Source: Xanthomonas sp. NCPPB 1128 (GTDB taxonomy: Bacteria; Pseudomonadota; Gammaproteobacteria; Xanthomonadales; Xanthomonadaceae). From it: a DNA stretch of 64,000 nt. The notes under the pieces were generated by a model that did no database searches, was not told where the DNA came from, and was given only the letters and a program-made list of their open reading frames with translations. Positions 1-8,896 of the stretch are shown here, one piece after another. The position numbers were made by a program, and so were the translations under genes. The stretch is taken from contig NZ_LFME01000019.1 of assembly GCF_001043115.1 (NCBI RefSeq), positions 1 to 64,000 on the forward strand. The letters are read 5' to 3'. Every line of letters starts with the position of its first letter. Position 1 is the stretch's first letter.

Positions 1-135
1 ATCGGATGAGCAGGCCCAACGGCCACCTCAGCCTCCCAACCACCATGATCCGACGCCTCTCTGGTGCCGTTGCGACAGAGGCTGCCCCCCTAGCTCCAGG
101 TCATGGCAGGTTGTTCGAGGTGCCCTTTAGCCGCC

Positions 136-320
136 GGGATTGGGGAGTCGGGATTGGGGATTCGAAGGTGTTCGCGAGCGCACAGTGCCGTAGGAGTGGC
201 TTCAGCCGCGACGCGTTACCGGTCAGGCGTCGCGGCTGAAGCCGCTCCTACGAAGAGCGATCGGCAGCACACGCTCGCGGTATTGCCACCAATCCCGAAT
301 CCCCACTCCCGAATCCCCAA
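136..320. repeat. REP hairpin pair flanked by GGGATT-type repeats
   Basis: The left-edge gap before dacA (1-364) holds no convincing gene. A GGGATT-type repeat lies at 136-164 and its inverted partner at 289-320. Between them, 190-251 carries a GTAG-type REP followed by its inverted copy around a short spacer, which would fold into a long hairpin. Positions 1-135 show nothing recognisable. Confidence 0.8.
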
Positions 321-350
321 GAAAAAAGCCGGCGTCAGCCGGCTTTTTTC
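321..350. terminator. Bidirectional rho-independent terminator after dacA
   Basis: A perfect 13-bp inverted repeat (GAAAAAAGCCGGC / GCCGGCTTTTTTC) with a GTCA loop. The T-run follows the GC stem on both strands. It lies 15 bp past the dacA stop and should end the mltB-rlpA-dacA transcript. Confidence 0.9.
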
Positions 351-364
351 GCGAGGAGAGGAAC

Positions 365-1576
365 TTATTCCGATTCCCACCACATCCAGAAGCTGTCCCA
401 CAGACGCTTGAAGAAGCCGGCCTCGTCGACCGCCTTCAGCGCCACCAGCGGGGCCTGCGCCACCACCTTGCCGTCCAGGGTCACCTTGACCATGCCGATC
501 GCCTGGCCCTGCTTGATCGGCGCCTCGAGGGTCTTGGGCACTTCGATCGAAGGCTTCAGTTCGTTGTAGCGGCCGCGCGGCACGCTGACCAGCAGCGGCT
601 GCGCCACGCCCAGCAACACCTGCTTCTCGGTGCCCTTCCACACGCGCTGCTGCGCGACCTGCTTGCCCGGCTCGTACAGGCTGTGGGTCTCGAAGAAGCG
701 GAAGCCCCAGTTCAGCAGCGCCAGGCTGTCCTCGGCGCGCTGCTTCTCGGAGCTGTCGCCCATCACCACCGCGATCAGGCGCTGGTCGCCGCGCTTGGCC
801 GAGCTGAGCAGGCAGTAGCCGGCCTCGGAGGTGTGGCCGGTCTTGATGCCGTCCACGCTGGGGTCACGCCACAGCAGCAGGTTGCGGTTCGGCTGGGTGA
901 TGTCGCCGACGCGGAATTCCTTGATCTTGTTGTACGCGTAGGTTTCCGGATAGTCGCGCACCATCGCCCGGCCCAGCAGCGCCAGATCGTAGGCGGTGGT
1001 GTAGTGGCCTTCGGCCGACAGGCCATGGGCGTTGACGAAGTGCGAGCCGGTCATGCCGATCTTCTTCGCGTACTCGTTCATCAGCGACGCGAAAGCTTCC
1101 TCGCTGCCGGCGGTATGTTCGGCCAGCGCGATCGCCGCGTCGTTGCCGGACTGGATCGCCATGCCCTTTTCCATGTCTTCCAGGCGCGCGGTCTTGTTGA
1201 CCGGGAACCCGCTGTAGCTGCCGTCGGTGCCGGCACCGCCCTCGCGCCACGCACGCTCGCTGAGCATGACCTGGTCGTCGCGGGTGATCTTGCCCAGCTT
1301 CAGTTCGGCTGCGATCACGTACGAGGTCATCACCTTGGTGATGCTGGCCGGGGCCACGCGTTCGTGTTCGTTCTCGCCGGCCAGCACCTGCCCGGTGGCG
1401 TAGTCCATCAGCACCCAGGACTTGGACACGGCCGGCTTGGGCGCGGGCGGGATCGCCACGGTGGCCGGAGCGGCGGCCGCGGCGGCAGGCGGCGCGGGAA
1501 CCGGGCCGGGCGTCTGCGCGGAAACCAGGCCGACGGCGAACGTGGCCACGGCAGCGACGGCGAAGCGGAATTTCAT
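365..1576 (-). CDS. dacA: D-alanyl-D-alanine carboxypeptidase (PBP5/6 family)
   Basis: Periplasmic serine carboxypeptidase that removes the terminal D-Ala from peptidoglycan pentapeptides. The 403-residue product has a signal peptide (about residues 1-20) and an Ala/Pro-rich spacer. The three penicillin-binding motifs are intact: S78-x-x-K81 (PASITK), S143-G-N and K245-T-G. The C-terminal beta domain and an amphipathic tail ending near FWMWWESE fit membrane anchoring. It is the last gene of the mltB-rlpA-dacA set, 149 bp after rlpA, and is followed by a strong terminator. The ATG start sits directly before the signal peptide. Length is normal for the family. Confidence 0.96.
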   Translation of the reverse strand: MKFRFAVAAVATFAVGLVSAQTPGPVPAPPAAAAAAPATVAIPPAPKPAVSKSWVLMDYATGQVLAGENEHERVAPASITKVMTSYVIAAELKLGKITRDDQVMLSERAWREGGAGTDGSYSGFPVNKTARLEDMEKGMAIQSGNDAAIALAEHTAGSEEAFASLMNEYAKKIGMTGSHFVNAHGLSAEGHYTTAYDLALLGRAMVRDYPETYAYNKIKEFRVGDITQPNRNLLLWRDPSVDGIKTGHTSEAGYCLLSSAKRGDQRLIAVVMGDSSEKQRAEDSLALLNWGFRFFETHSLYEPGKQVAQQRVWKGTEKQVLLGVAQPLLVSVPRGRYNELKPSIEVPKTLEAPIKQGQAIGMVKVTLDGKVVAQAPLVALKAVDEAGFFKRLWDSFWMWWESE

Positions 1577-1725
1577 CTAAAACGACTCCTGGCGGGCCCG
1601 AAGGCCGATGGAAAACGCGACATTGTAGGCCGAGCCGGCGCCCGGGCAGGCGCGGCGCGGACACGCGCGCCAACCGGCGTTAAGCCATCGGCGCACCGCG
1701 GCCCCCCGGTGGCGGGTGCGCCGCC

Positions 1726-3213
1726 TCAGTCCTTGACGATCTGCGGCCGACCGAAGCCGAGGCCGGCGATGCGGCTGGCCAGTTCCGCGGCGCGGCCATG
1801 ATCCTCGGCCGCCACCCGCAGCCGCCACAGGGTGCGGCCACCGGAAACGATGTCGCTGATGCTGGCGCCGACGATGCCGGCCGAGGCCAACTGCGACAGC
1901 GCGCGGTTGGCGTTCTCGCGACTGGCGAAGCTGGCCACCTGCAGCAGGATGCCGAGCGGCCCGCGCGCGCTGTCGGCGTCGGCCCGCGGCTCGGCGGGGG
2001 CGACCGCTCTGGCGGGAGTCGCCGGCGTCGGCGTGGTCACGGCAACGCTCGGCGCAGCCGCCGCAGGCGCGGCAGTGGACGTCGCGGTCGCGGTGCCGCG
2101 GGATCCGCGCACCGGGGTGCTCGCCGCGGCCACGCTGGGCGCGGGCGTGGTCGGCTTGCCGGTGGCCACGCGCACGCCGCGCGATTTCATCCAGGCGTCG
2201 AAACGATCGGCATCGCCGACCCGGCCCGGCGCGTCCTGCACGCGATAGCGCCAGCGCTCGCCTTCCGGCAGCGCCGCGGCCGTCGCGGTCGCCGCAGCGG
2301 CGGTCGGCGCGGCAACCGCAGCCACAGGAACCGCGCGCGCCGGCACGGTCGCGGCAGCGGCCACGGTGCCCCCGGCCGATCCACTCGATTTCGCCGGCAG
2401 GGTCTTCACCAGGTCGTCCATCTGCGCGGCGCGCCGCACCGCGGCGGGATCGCGCGTGGTGGCGTCGCTGCGCGCGCTGGCCAGCAGCGTCGCGGGCTGG
2501 CGGCCGGTACGGCGACGCGCCAGCAGATCACCGTTGTCGGCCGGGGTCAGTCCGCGCACTTCCACGCGGCCGGTGCCCTTGCCGGTGATGCCGAGCTTGA
2601 CCGCCGCCGCGTAGCTCAGGTCGATCAGCCGGTCGTCGTGGAACGGGCCGCGGTCGTTGATCCGCACCACCACCGATTCTCCGTTGTCCAGGTTGGTGAC
2701 CAGGGCGAAGCTGGGCAGCGGCAGGGTCTTGTGCGCGGCGGTGAACGCGTACATGTCGTAGACCTCGCGGTTGGAGGTCAGCCGACCATGGAACTTGCCG
2801 CCGTAGTAGGAGGCGGTGCCGCGCTCGACATAGCTGTGCGGATCGTCGATGACCACGTACTCGCGGCCCAGCACCGTGTACGGCGAGCGGTTGCCGATCG
2901 CCGAACGCGGTTCGTCGGTGACCAGCGGCTCGGGGATGCAGGCGACATTGGGCACGTAGTCCGGGGTGGTGTCGCGCACGCCGGGCGCGTAGAGGCCGCC
3001 GGCGGTGTAGTTGCCGCGCTTGGACGGGTCTTCCTTGGCCGGCGCGTAGGGCGAGGTCGACGGGCAGCCGGTGGCGACATGCGCCGGCCCCTTGCCCTCG
3101 ACCCGGATGCCGGGTCCGGCGCCGCCGGCGGTCTTCTTCGGGGCGCTGCTGCACGCGGCCAGCGCCAGCACAGCGACGACGGGAGCGATCCGGAGCAGCG
3201 CGTTCGGGTTCAT
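1726..3213 (-). CDS. rlpA: RlpA-family septal lytic transglycosylase, lipoprotein with SPOR domain
   Basis: Outer-membrane lipoprotein that cuts glycan strands lacking stem peptides at the division site. The lipobox is LALAAC (C21). The double-psi beta-barrel lies at about 128-215 (GTASYYGGKFHGRLTSNRE, then RINDRGPF). A long Ala/Pro/Thr-rich low-complexity linker follows, and a C-terminal SPOR domain (about 415-495) begins at LLQVASFASRENA. At 495 residues it is longer than many RlpA proteins, mostly because of the linker. Its ATG overlaps the mltB stop in an ATGA arrangement, so translation is probably coupled. Confidence 0.94.
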   Translation of the reverse strand: MNPNALLRIAPVVAVLALAACSSAPKKTAGGAGPGIRVEGKGPAHVATGCPSTSPYAPAKEDPSKRGNYTAGGLYAPGVRDTTPDYVPNVACIPEPLVTDEPRSAIGNRSPYTVLGREYVVIDDPHSYVERGTASYYGGKFHGRLTSNREVYDMYAFTAAHKTLPLPSFALVTNLDNGESVVVRINDRGPFHDDRLIDLSYAAAVKLGITGKGTGRVEVRGLTPADNGDLLARRRTGRQPATLLASARSDATTRDPAAVRRAAQMDDLVKTLPAKSSGSAGGTVAAAATVPARAVPVAAVAAPTAAAATATAAALPEGERWRYRVQDAPGRVGDADRFDAWMKSRGVRVATGKPTTPAPSVAAASTPVRGSRGTATATSTAAPAAAAPSVAVTTPTPATPARAVAPAEPRADADSARGPLGILLQVASFASRENANRALSQLASAGIVGASISDIVSGGRTLWRLRVAAEDHGRAAELASRIAGLGFGRPQIVKD

Positions 3214-4346
3214 GCCGGGGGTAACTCCTTGCCGGCGATGGCCTGGGACAGTTGGTAGACGGCCATCGCGTACATTTTGGAATTGTTGTAGCGGGTGATC
3301 GCGTAGTAGTTCTGGAAGCCCAGCCAGTACTGCTTGCCGGTGCTGCCGTCGAGGGTGATCGGCGTGGCGTTGCCGGCGGACGCCGGCACCGGCGCGGTCG
3401 GCGTGTAGCCGCGCGCGGCCAGGTCGGCCAGGGTGTAGGTCGGCGTCCAGTCGGTCGGATTGAATTCCTCCGCCCCCGGGCGCAGCGTCGCCGGCACCGC
3501 GACCACGCCGTCGCGCACCCAGCCGCCCTTCTTGACGAAGTAGTTGGCGATGGACGAGAACGCGTCGTCGTAGTCGGTGAATAGATTGCGCTTGCCGTCG
3601 CCGTCGCCATCGACCGCGAACTGGCGGTAGCTGGACGGCATGAACTGGCCCAGCCCCATCGCGCCGGCATAGCTGCCGGTCAGGCTGGTGATGTCCAGGT
3701 TCTCCTCGCGCGCCAGCGCGAACAGCTGGCCGAGCTCATCGCGGAAGAACAACTCGCGGCGCACCTCGCGCTCGAGCTTGGCCGGATCGCCGCTACGCGG
3801 ATAGCGGAACGCCAGCGTGTACAGCGCGTCCAGCACGCGATAGGAGCCGGCGTTCTTGCCGTAGCTGGTCTCCACGCCAATGATCGCGACGATGACGTCG
3901 GCCGGCACACCGGTGCGCGCCTGCACCCGCTGCAGTTCGTCGCGATGCGTGGCCAGGAACGCGCGGCCGCCGTCGATCCGCGCCTGGCTGATGAACATCG
4001 GCCGGTATTCGCTCCACGGCTTGACCCGCTCGGCCGGGCGCGACATCGCCGCGACGATCGCATCCTTGAACTGGGCCTGCGCCAGGGTCGCCTCGATCTG
4101 TGCCGGATCGATGCCGTACTTGGCCGCGGTGTCGCGGACGAAGTTGGCGCGAGCGACCTCGAACGGGACCGGGGTCAGGTCCACCGGCGGCGCCTGTACC
4201 GCCTCGGGTGCAGCTTCGACCGGTGGTGCCGGGCGTGGGGCCGGCGGCGGCGCACTGGCCTGCGGCGGCGACGGCGGCGCCTTGGGCTGGGTCGCGCATG
4301 CGACCAGGCCAAGCGTGAGCAGGCAAATCAGCGAGCGTCGGATCAT
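3210..4346 (-). CDS. mltB: Membrane-bound lytic murein transglycosylase B
   Basis: Cleaves peptidoglycan to 1,6-anhydromuropeptides in the periplasm. The 378-residue lipoprotein has a lipobox at LVAC (C16) and a Pro/Ala-rich stretch, then the SLT-like domain with the catalytic Glu in GVETSYGKNAGSYRV and the conserved GAMGLGQFMPSSYRQFAVDG block. First gene of mltB-rlpA-dacA. In related genomes this set commonly follows rodA directly; here two unrelated genes separate them. Confidence 0.95.
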   Translation of the reverse strand: MIRRSLICLLTLGLVACATQPKAPPSPPQASAPPPAPRPAPPVEAAPEAVQAPPVDLTPVPFEVARANFVRDTAAKYGIDPAQIEATLAQAQFKDAIVAAMSRPAERVKPWSEYRPMFISQARIDGGRAFLATHRDELQRVQARTGVPADVIVAIIGVETSYGKNAGSYRVLDALYTLAFRYPRSGDPAKLEREVRRELFFRDELGQLFALAREENLDITSLTGSYAGAMGLGQFMPSSYRQFAVDGDGDGKRNLFTDYDDAFSSIANYFVKKGGWVRDGVVAVPATLRPGAEEFNPTDWTPTYTLADLAARGYTPTAPVPASAGNATPITLDGSTGKQYWLGFQNYYAITRYNNSKMYAMAVYQLSQAIAGKELPPA

Positions 4347-4424
4347 GCCGGCAGACTAACAGATTCAAGATGAATTTCTACCAATAACGCCATGAAACAA
4401 AAGAACTTTGCTATAGGTCAAGTG

Positions 4425-4462
4425 CACCTGCAGCATTCGCTCTCCTGGGCTCCCTGCAGGTG
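4425..4462. repeat. 9-bp inverted repeat in the gap before mltB
   Basis: The 350-bp gap between the pectinase gene and mltB (4347-4696) is more AT-rich near mltB. CACCTGCAG at 4425-4433 is matched by CTGCAGGTG at 4454-4462, a perfect 9-bp stem around a 20-nt loop. It could end the upstream transcript or be an operator. No convincing -35/-10 pair for mltB was settled on. Confidence 0.5.
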
Positions 4463-4696
4463 ACGGGGAGCTCCCCGCTGCCTGAGCGCCAAACACCGCC
4501 CCGGATTGCCCCGCGGTGGTGGGAGGTTCTTGGCGTGATGGCTTTCGGAACGAGCGAACGGCAAGCGGCGGAACGGAATCGGCGCGCAGGCGACATCGGC
4601 ATGCCCCCCCAACGCGCACTCGCCCTGGCGGCGCCTCACGCAAGGCAGTCCCGACCGCGGACGTTTCGAGCGCGTCGGCGCGGGCCGCACAGCGGG

Positions 4697-6127
4697 CTAC
4701 AGCGCCGGAAACACCGGCGCATGGACGCAGGCCGGGACCGAGCCTGCGAGCGTGGTCGCATAGGTGGAGGCCGCGCTGCTGTCCTCGCTCACCTGCAGGT
4801 TGGAATGATCCACGCCGATGCGCGCATGGCTGGCATGCAGGGCGGTGACGTCGGCAGCCACGTGCGCCAGCACCAGGTCCAGCGGCGTCGCGGCGCTGTC
4901 GCCCTGCACCGTGCTGCCCTTGCCGGCGGGCGTATCCTGCGCGCGCAGTCCGTCGACCACGATCCCGGCAAAGGTCGGCACGCTGCCGTTGCGGCCGCCA
5001 CCGTGGTCGTGGCCGTACCGCGGCGTGATCACCAGCGGCTTGGCCACGCCGAACAGGCAGGTGTTGCGGTAGAGCACGTCGCGCACCGGGCCACCCTTGG
5101 CAGGACCGGTCTTGATGCGCAGGCCGTTGTTGTCGGTGGCGACGATGCCGTCGGCGTCGTGGCCGACCAGACTGTTGCCGTCCACCAGCACGTTGTCGAC
5201 GCCGTACATCACCTCGCTGCCGATGGAGATGCCGTGGGTGCCGTAGAAGCGCGAGTCGCGCACGGTGATGGCGGCCGAGTGCGCGGCGCTGGTCTTGATC
5301 GCGACGCCGTCGTCGCCGGCCATCACGTCGTTGTCGGCCAGGGTCGCATTGCGCACGCTGTCCAGATCCAGGCCGTCGGTGTTGGGACTATTGGCCGGCG
5401 CCCTGACCCGCACGCCCCACACGGTGACGCCATCGCCGCCGTGCACGAACAGGTGGAAGTACGGCGCATCGATCAGGTTGACGTGGTAGAGCTGCAGATC
5501 GGCGACGTCCTGCGCGCGGATCAGGTCGGGCGCGTTCTGGGTCAGCCCGGCGGCCTTGGCGCTGCGCGCGAACTGCCACCAGCTGTCGCTGCCGCCGAGC
5601 ATCGGCAGGTCGCCGCGGCCGTCGATGCTGCCCTGGTGGCCGGCGGTGTCGCGCACACCCATCACCCCCAGGCCGCGCCCCTGCAGGGCGATCAGCGCGC
5701 GGCAGCTGCCACTGCGATCCGCGGCCTGGCCGCAGGCGCTGCGGCCAGATACCTGGTAGTCGGCCGGCTGGCGCGAGGCGTACAGAGTCACGGCGCTGTC
5801 GATGACCAGCGTGGTGTTGCTGCGGATCGTCAACGGCCCGCTGAGGAAGGCGTTGCCGCTGCCGGCGCGCAGCAGCACCGCGCCGTGCGCGCCGTTGGCG
5901 CAGCGGTCGAGCGCGGCCTGGAGGCGCGCGGTGTCCGGCGCGCTGCGCTCCTGCGCGTCGGCGAAGCGGCGCTGCTGCGCCTGCAGGGTGGCATCCAGGG
6001 TCATGCATACCGGCGGCAGGTGCGGTTCGACGACGTGGCGGGAATCGCCGGTCGCCGCCGCGCTGGCGAACGCAGCGGCGGCGAGCAGGCCGCCGAGCAG
6101 CAGCGCCGCGCGTGCACATGAGGTCAT
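4697..6127 (-). CDS. Secreted glycoside hydrolase family 28 (polygalacturonase-like)
   Basis: Probable pectin depolymerase or exo-galacturonidase. The 476-residue product has a signal peptide (MTSCARAALLLGGLLAAAAF) and a right-handed beta-helix. All four GH28 catalytic blocks are present: NTDGLD, GDDGVAIK, a GTHGISIGS version of the GHG block, and RIKT. The start at 6127 is chosen because its ATG overlaps the stop of the upstream gene (ATGA) and the signal peptide begins there; a longer reading lacks one. The pair sits inside an otherwise standard cell-wall cluster. Exact substrate (homogalacturonan or rhamnogalacturonan) cannot be told from sequence alone. Confidence 0.9.
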   Translation of the reverse strand: MTSCARAALLLGGLLAAAAFASAAATGDSRHVVEPHLPPVCMTLDATLQAQQRRFADAQERSAPDTARLQAALDRCANGAHGAVLLRAGSGNAFLSGPLTIRSNTTLVIDSAVTLYASRQPADYQVSGRSACGQAADRSGSCRALIALQGRGLGVMGVRDTAGHQGSIDGRGDLPMLGGSDSWWQFARSAKAAGLTQNAPDLIRAQDVADLQLYHVNLIDAPYFHLFVHGGDGVTVWGVRVRAPANSPNTDGLDLDSVRNATLADNDVMAGDDGVAIKTSAAHSAAITVRDSRFYGTHGISIGSEVMYGVDNVLVDGNSLVGHDADGIVATDNNGLRIKTGPAKGGPVRDVLYRNTCLFGVAKPLVITPRYGHDHGGGRNGSVPTFAGIVVDGLRAQDTPAGKGSTVQGDSAATPLDLVLAHVAADVTALHASHARIGVDHSNLQVSEDSSAASTYATTLAGSVPACVHAPVFPAL

Positions 6128-7464
6128 TGCCGAAGTGCGCCCTGCGGTGGCTGCGGCGTGACCGAAGGCGATGCCGCGGCTGGTGCGTGGTGCGGCGGCG
6201 TCCGCAGTTCGGCGATGGGCTGTGCGCCGGAGGACAGTTGCTGCCAGCGGGTGTCCACGATCGTCGCCAGGCCGGCGGGGTGTTCGTCGAAATGGTGCCC
6301 ACCGTGCAACACCACGACCTCCGCACCACGCCCGCGCAATTGCGGGCAGAGCGTATCTTTTTCCTTGTCGCCGTACACGCACAGCAATTGCCCCGCGGGA
6401 ATCCGCGCCAGTTCCGGCTGCACCGGCAACGCATCGTCGTCATCGCCGAGGTTGAGCCAGCCGCGCACGCGGATCTGGAAATCGGCCTTGTGCTCCAGGC
6501 CCAGCAACGCCACCAAGCCGACCTGCTCGCGCTGCGCCGGCGGCAGCCGGTTGACCATGAACGGCAGCGTGGTGGCGCCGAAGGAATAGCCGACCAGCAG
6601 GATCTTCTGCGGACGCCAGCGTTGCTGGTAGTAGGCGATGACCCGACTCAGGTCGGCGCTGGCCCGCGCCGGCGGCTTGGCCCGCCAGAAGTAGCGCAGG
6701 CTGTCCCAGCCGACCACGGCGATGCCGCGCCGCTGCAGCGCTTCGGCCATGCCCTTGTCGATGTCGCGCCAGCCGCCGTCGCCGGACAGCACGATGGCCA
6801 GCGGTGCACCCGGCGTGGCCGATGGCAGTTCGGTCAGCGGCAGATCGTCCAGCGCGCCGCCACGGCCGCGCGCATGCAGGTGCGCGGCGACCCGCGCGGC
6901 CAGCGCGGCATCCACGCCGCCATCGGCCGGCGCCGCCACGGTGTCGACGAAGCCCTGTGCCGCGGTGGCCGCGGCGGTGCCGGCACAGACCTCGGTGGGT
7001 GCCGGGGCCACGCCGATGGCGCCGCCCAGGGTCGCGGAGGGCGCCGCGCCGACGATGCGCGCGGCCAGGGTCGCGGCGGTGCCGGTGCCGGCCAGGACCG
7101 GCAGGTAGTAGCTGTCACCGTGCAATTGCCGCTGCAGCCGCCGGCTCAACCGTTCGGCGTCGTGCCAGGCCTTGTCGCAACCATGTCCGCCACGGCGCAG
7201 ATGCTTCAGATAGCGCTGGCCGTCGACCACCGCGACCAGCGCGCCGCTGGCGGCGATGCGCTGCGCAGCGGCCTGCCGCTGTGCCGGGCTGCCGCTGGCC
7301 AGCAGGATCACCAGGCCCTGCGGCGCCCCCTGCGGATGCACCAGGGTCGTGCGGCCGTAGCCGCGGGCGTGCAGTGCCCCCGGCGGAAAGTAATAGTGCA
7401 GCAGTGCGTAGCCGCTCAGGCCCAGCACCACGCTCGTCAACAGCAACACACGCAGGAATTTCAT
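6124..7464 (-). CDS. AcvB/VirJ-family periplasmic hydrolase
   Basis: The 446-residue product has an N-terminal membrane or signal segment (MKFLRVLLLTSVVLGLSGYA) and a C-terminal VirJ-type alpha/beta hydrolase domain: nucleophile serine in VGYSFGA, a catalytic-type His in GGHHFDEH, and an oxyanion-region SGDGGW motif. AcvB proteins of Agrobacterium and Rhizobium hydrolyse lysyl-phosphatidylglycerol and are usually paired with lpiA/mprF. No such gene is in this window; the downstream overlapping neighbour is instead a GH28 pectinase. The start at 7464 was preferred over an earlier one at 7509 because it opens directly on the hydrophobic segment. The 325 bp between this gene and rodA shows no gene or clear signal. 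Confidence 0.85.
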   Translation of the reverse strand: MKFLRVLLLTSVVLGLSGYALLHYYFPPGALHARGYGRTTLVHPQGAPQGLVILLASGSPAQRQAAAQRIAASGALVAVVDGQRYLKHLRRGGHGCDKAWHDAERLSRRLQRQLHGDSYYLPVLAGTGTAATLAARIVGAAPSATLGGAIGVAPAPTEVCAGTAAATAAQGFVDTVAAPADGGVDAALAARVAAHLHARGRGGALDDLPLTELPSATPGAPLAIVLSGDGGWRDIDKGMAEALQRRGIAVVGWDSLRYFWRAKPPARASADLSRVIAYYQQRWRPQKILLVGYSFGATTLPFMVNRLPPAQREQVGLVALLGLEHKADFQIRVRGWLNLGDDDDALPVQPELARIPAGQLLCVYGDKEKDTLCPQLRGRGAEVVVLHGGHHFDEHPAGLATIVDTRWQQLSSGAQPIAELRTPPHHAPAAASPSVTPQPPQGALRQ

Positions 7465-7789
7465 CGACACGCATCCATCTCGGCCAAGGCCGAGCATCGG
7501 GACAACCACGGGATCGGCGAGGGAGCGGCGGACGACGCGGACGCACGGGCCAGGGCCCGGATCGGCGGATGCGCTGCGTGGGGTGCCTCGGCGGTGTGGG
7601 CGGGGGATGGAGCGCGGGGTCGCACCTGCCTGCCCGGAAGTTCCTGCACGCGTGTGGGCCGGGGGGAGCGGCGCGCGTCACGTGGCATCGGCGCAGATTG
7701 TGGCACGCGTGACACGCGCCGCAATCCTGCGACCATCGCCCTGCAAGGGCGCGGTTAAGCCAGCGTGCGGCGGCCGCCCTGCGGCTCGC

Positions 7790-8896
7790 TCAGTAGCCGT
7801 GCACCGGACGGTGCGCCTTCACCGCCATCACCAGGCCCAGCCCGGCCAGCAGCGACACCGCCGAGGTGCCGCCGTAGCTCATCAGCGGCATCGGCACGCC
7901 GACCACCGGCAGCAGCCCGGAGATCATGCCGCCGTTGACCAGCACGTAGACGAAGAACGCCAGGCCGGTGGCGCCGGCCAGCAGCCGCGAGAAGGTGTCG
8001 CGCGCCTGCGAGGCGATCCACAGGCAGCGCCCGATCACGATCAGGTACAGGGTCAGCACCGTGGCCACGCCGATCCAGCCGAACTCCTCGCTGAGCACGG
8101 AGAAGGCGAAGTCGGTGGTCTGCTCGGGGATGAAGTTCAGGTGCGACTGCGAACCCAGGCCCCAGCCCTTGCCGTGCAGGCCGCCGGAACCGATCGCGAT
8201 CTTGGACTGGATGATGTTCCAGCCGGCGCCGAGCGCGTCGTTCTCCGGGTTGAGGAACATCATGATGCGGTCCTTCTGGTACGGCCGCAGCAGCCACAGC
8301 CAGGCCACCGGCGCGGCCGCGGCGACGCCGCCGACCGCGATGCCCACCCACCACCACGGCAGGCCGGCCAGCAGCAGCACGAAGCCGCCGCTGGCGGCGA
8401 TCAGCACGCCGGTGCCGAAGTCCGGCTGCAGCATGATCAAGGCGGTGGGAATGCCGATGATCACCGCGCTGACCAGCACCGTGGGGATGCGCGGCGGCAG
8501 CGGCATGCGGTGCAGGTACCAGGCCACCATCATCGGCATGCTGATCTTCAGCAGTTCGGCCGGCTGCAGGTAGAACACCTTCAGGTCCAGCCACTGCCGC
8601 CCGTACTTGCCGGTGCCCAGCACGAACACCGCCAGCAGCGGCAGCATCGACAGCGCGTAGATCAGCGGCGTCCAGGCGCGCAGGCGCAGCGCCGACACCC
8701 GCGACAGGCTCCACATCGCCGCCGCGCCGATGGCGAAGCGCGCGCCCTGCGCCATCACCAGGTGCATGCCGCCGGCGCTCTTGAGCACCGCCAGCCCCAT
8801 CGCCATCAGCGCGCCCAGGGCCAGGCACAGCGGCCAGTCCAGGGTGCGGGTGAAGCGGCCGCCGATGTCGACCAGCCAGCGCAGGAAATCCTTCAT
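7790..8896 (-). CDS. rodA: Rod-shape peptidoglycan glycosyltransferase RodA
   Basis: SEDS-family integral membrane protein that polymerises glycan during lateral wall growth with PBP2. The 368-residue product has about ten hydrophobic segments beginning at LDWPLCLALGALMAMGLAVL, and the family region PEQTTDFAFSVLSEEFGWIG. Its ATG (8894-8896) overlaps the mrdA stop in ATGA form. The C-terminal PLMSYGGTSAVSLLAGLGLV segment is typical. An intact member of the elongasome. Confidence 0.95.
   Translation of the reverse strand: MKDFLRWLVDIGGRFTRTLDWPLCLALGALMAMGLAVLKSAGGMHLVMAQGARFAIGAAAMWSLSRVSALRLRAWTPLIYALSMLPLLAVFVLGTGKYGRQWLDLKVFYLQPAELLKISMPMMVAWYLHRMPLPPRIPTVLVSAVIIGIPTALIMLQPDFGTGVLIAASGGFVLLLAGLPWWWVGIAVGGVAAAAPVAWLWLLRPYQKDRIMMFLNPENDALGAGWNIIQSKIAIGSGGLHGKGWGLGSQSHLNFIPEQTTDFAFSVLSEEFGWIGVATVLTLYLIVIGRCLWIASQARDTFSRLLAGATGLAFFVYVLVNGGMISGLLPVVGVPMPLMSYGGTSAVSLLAGLGLVMAVKAHRPVHGY

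Noticed and set aside
683-1801. Long reading frame antisense to dacA and similar antisense frames over most genes (for example 9058-11187)
   Set aside because: High GC gives few stops in antisense frames. The Arg/Ala/Gly-rich products lack domains and the opposite strand holds a clear gene.
4470-4696. Short frames between the GH28 gene and mltB
   Set aside because: All are short, arginine-rich and overlapping in several frames; none has a ribosome site.
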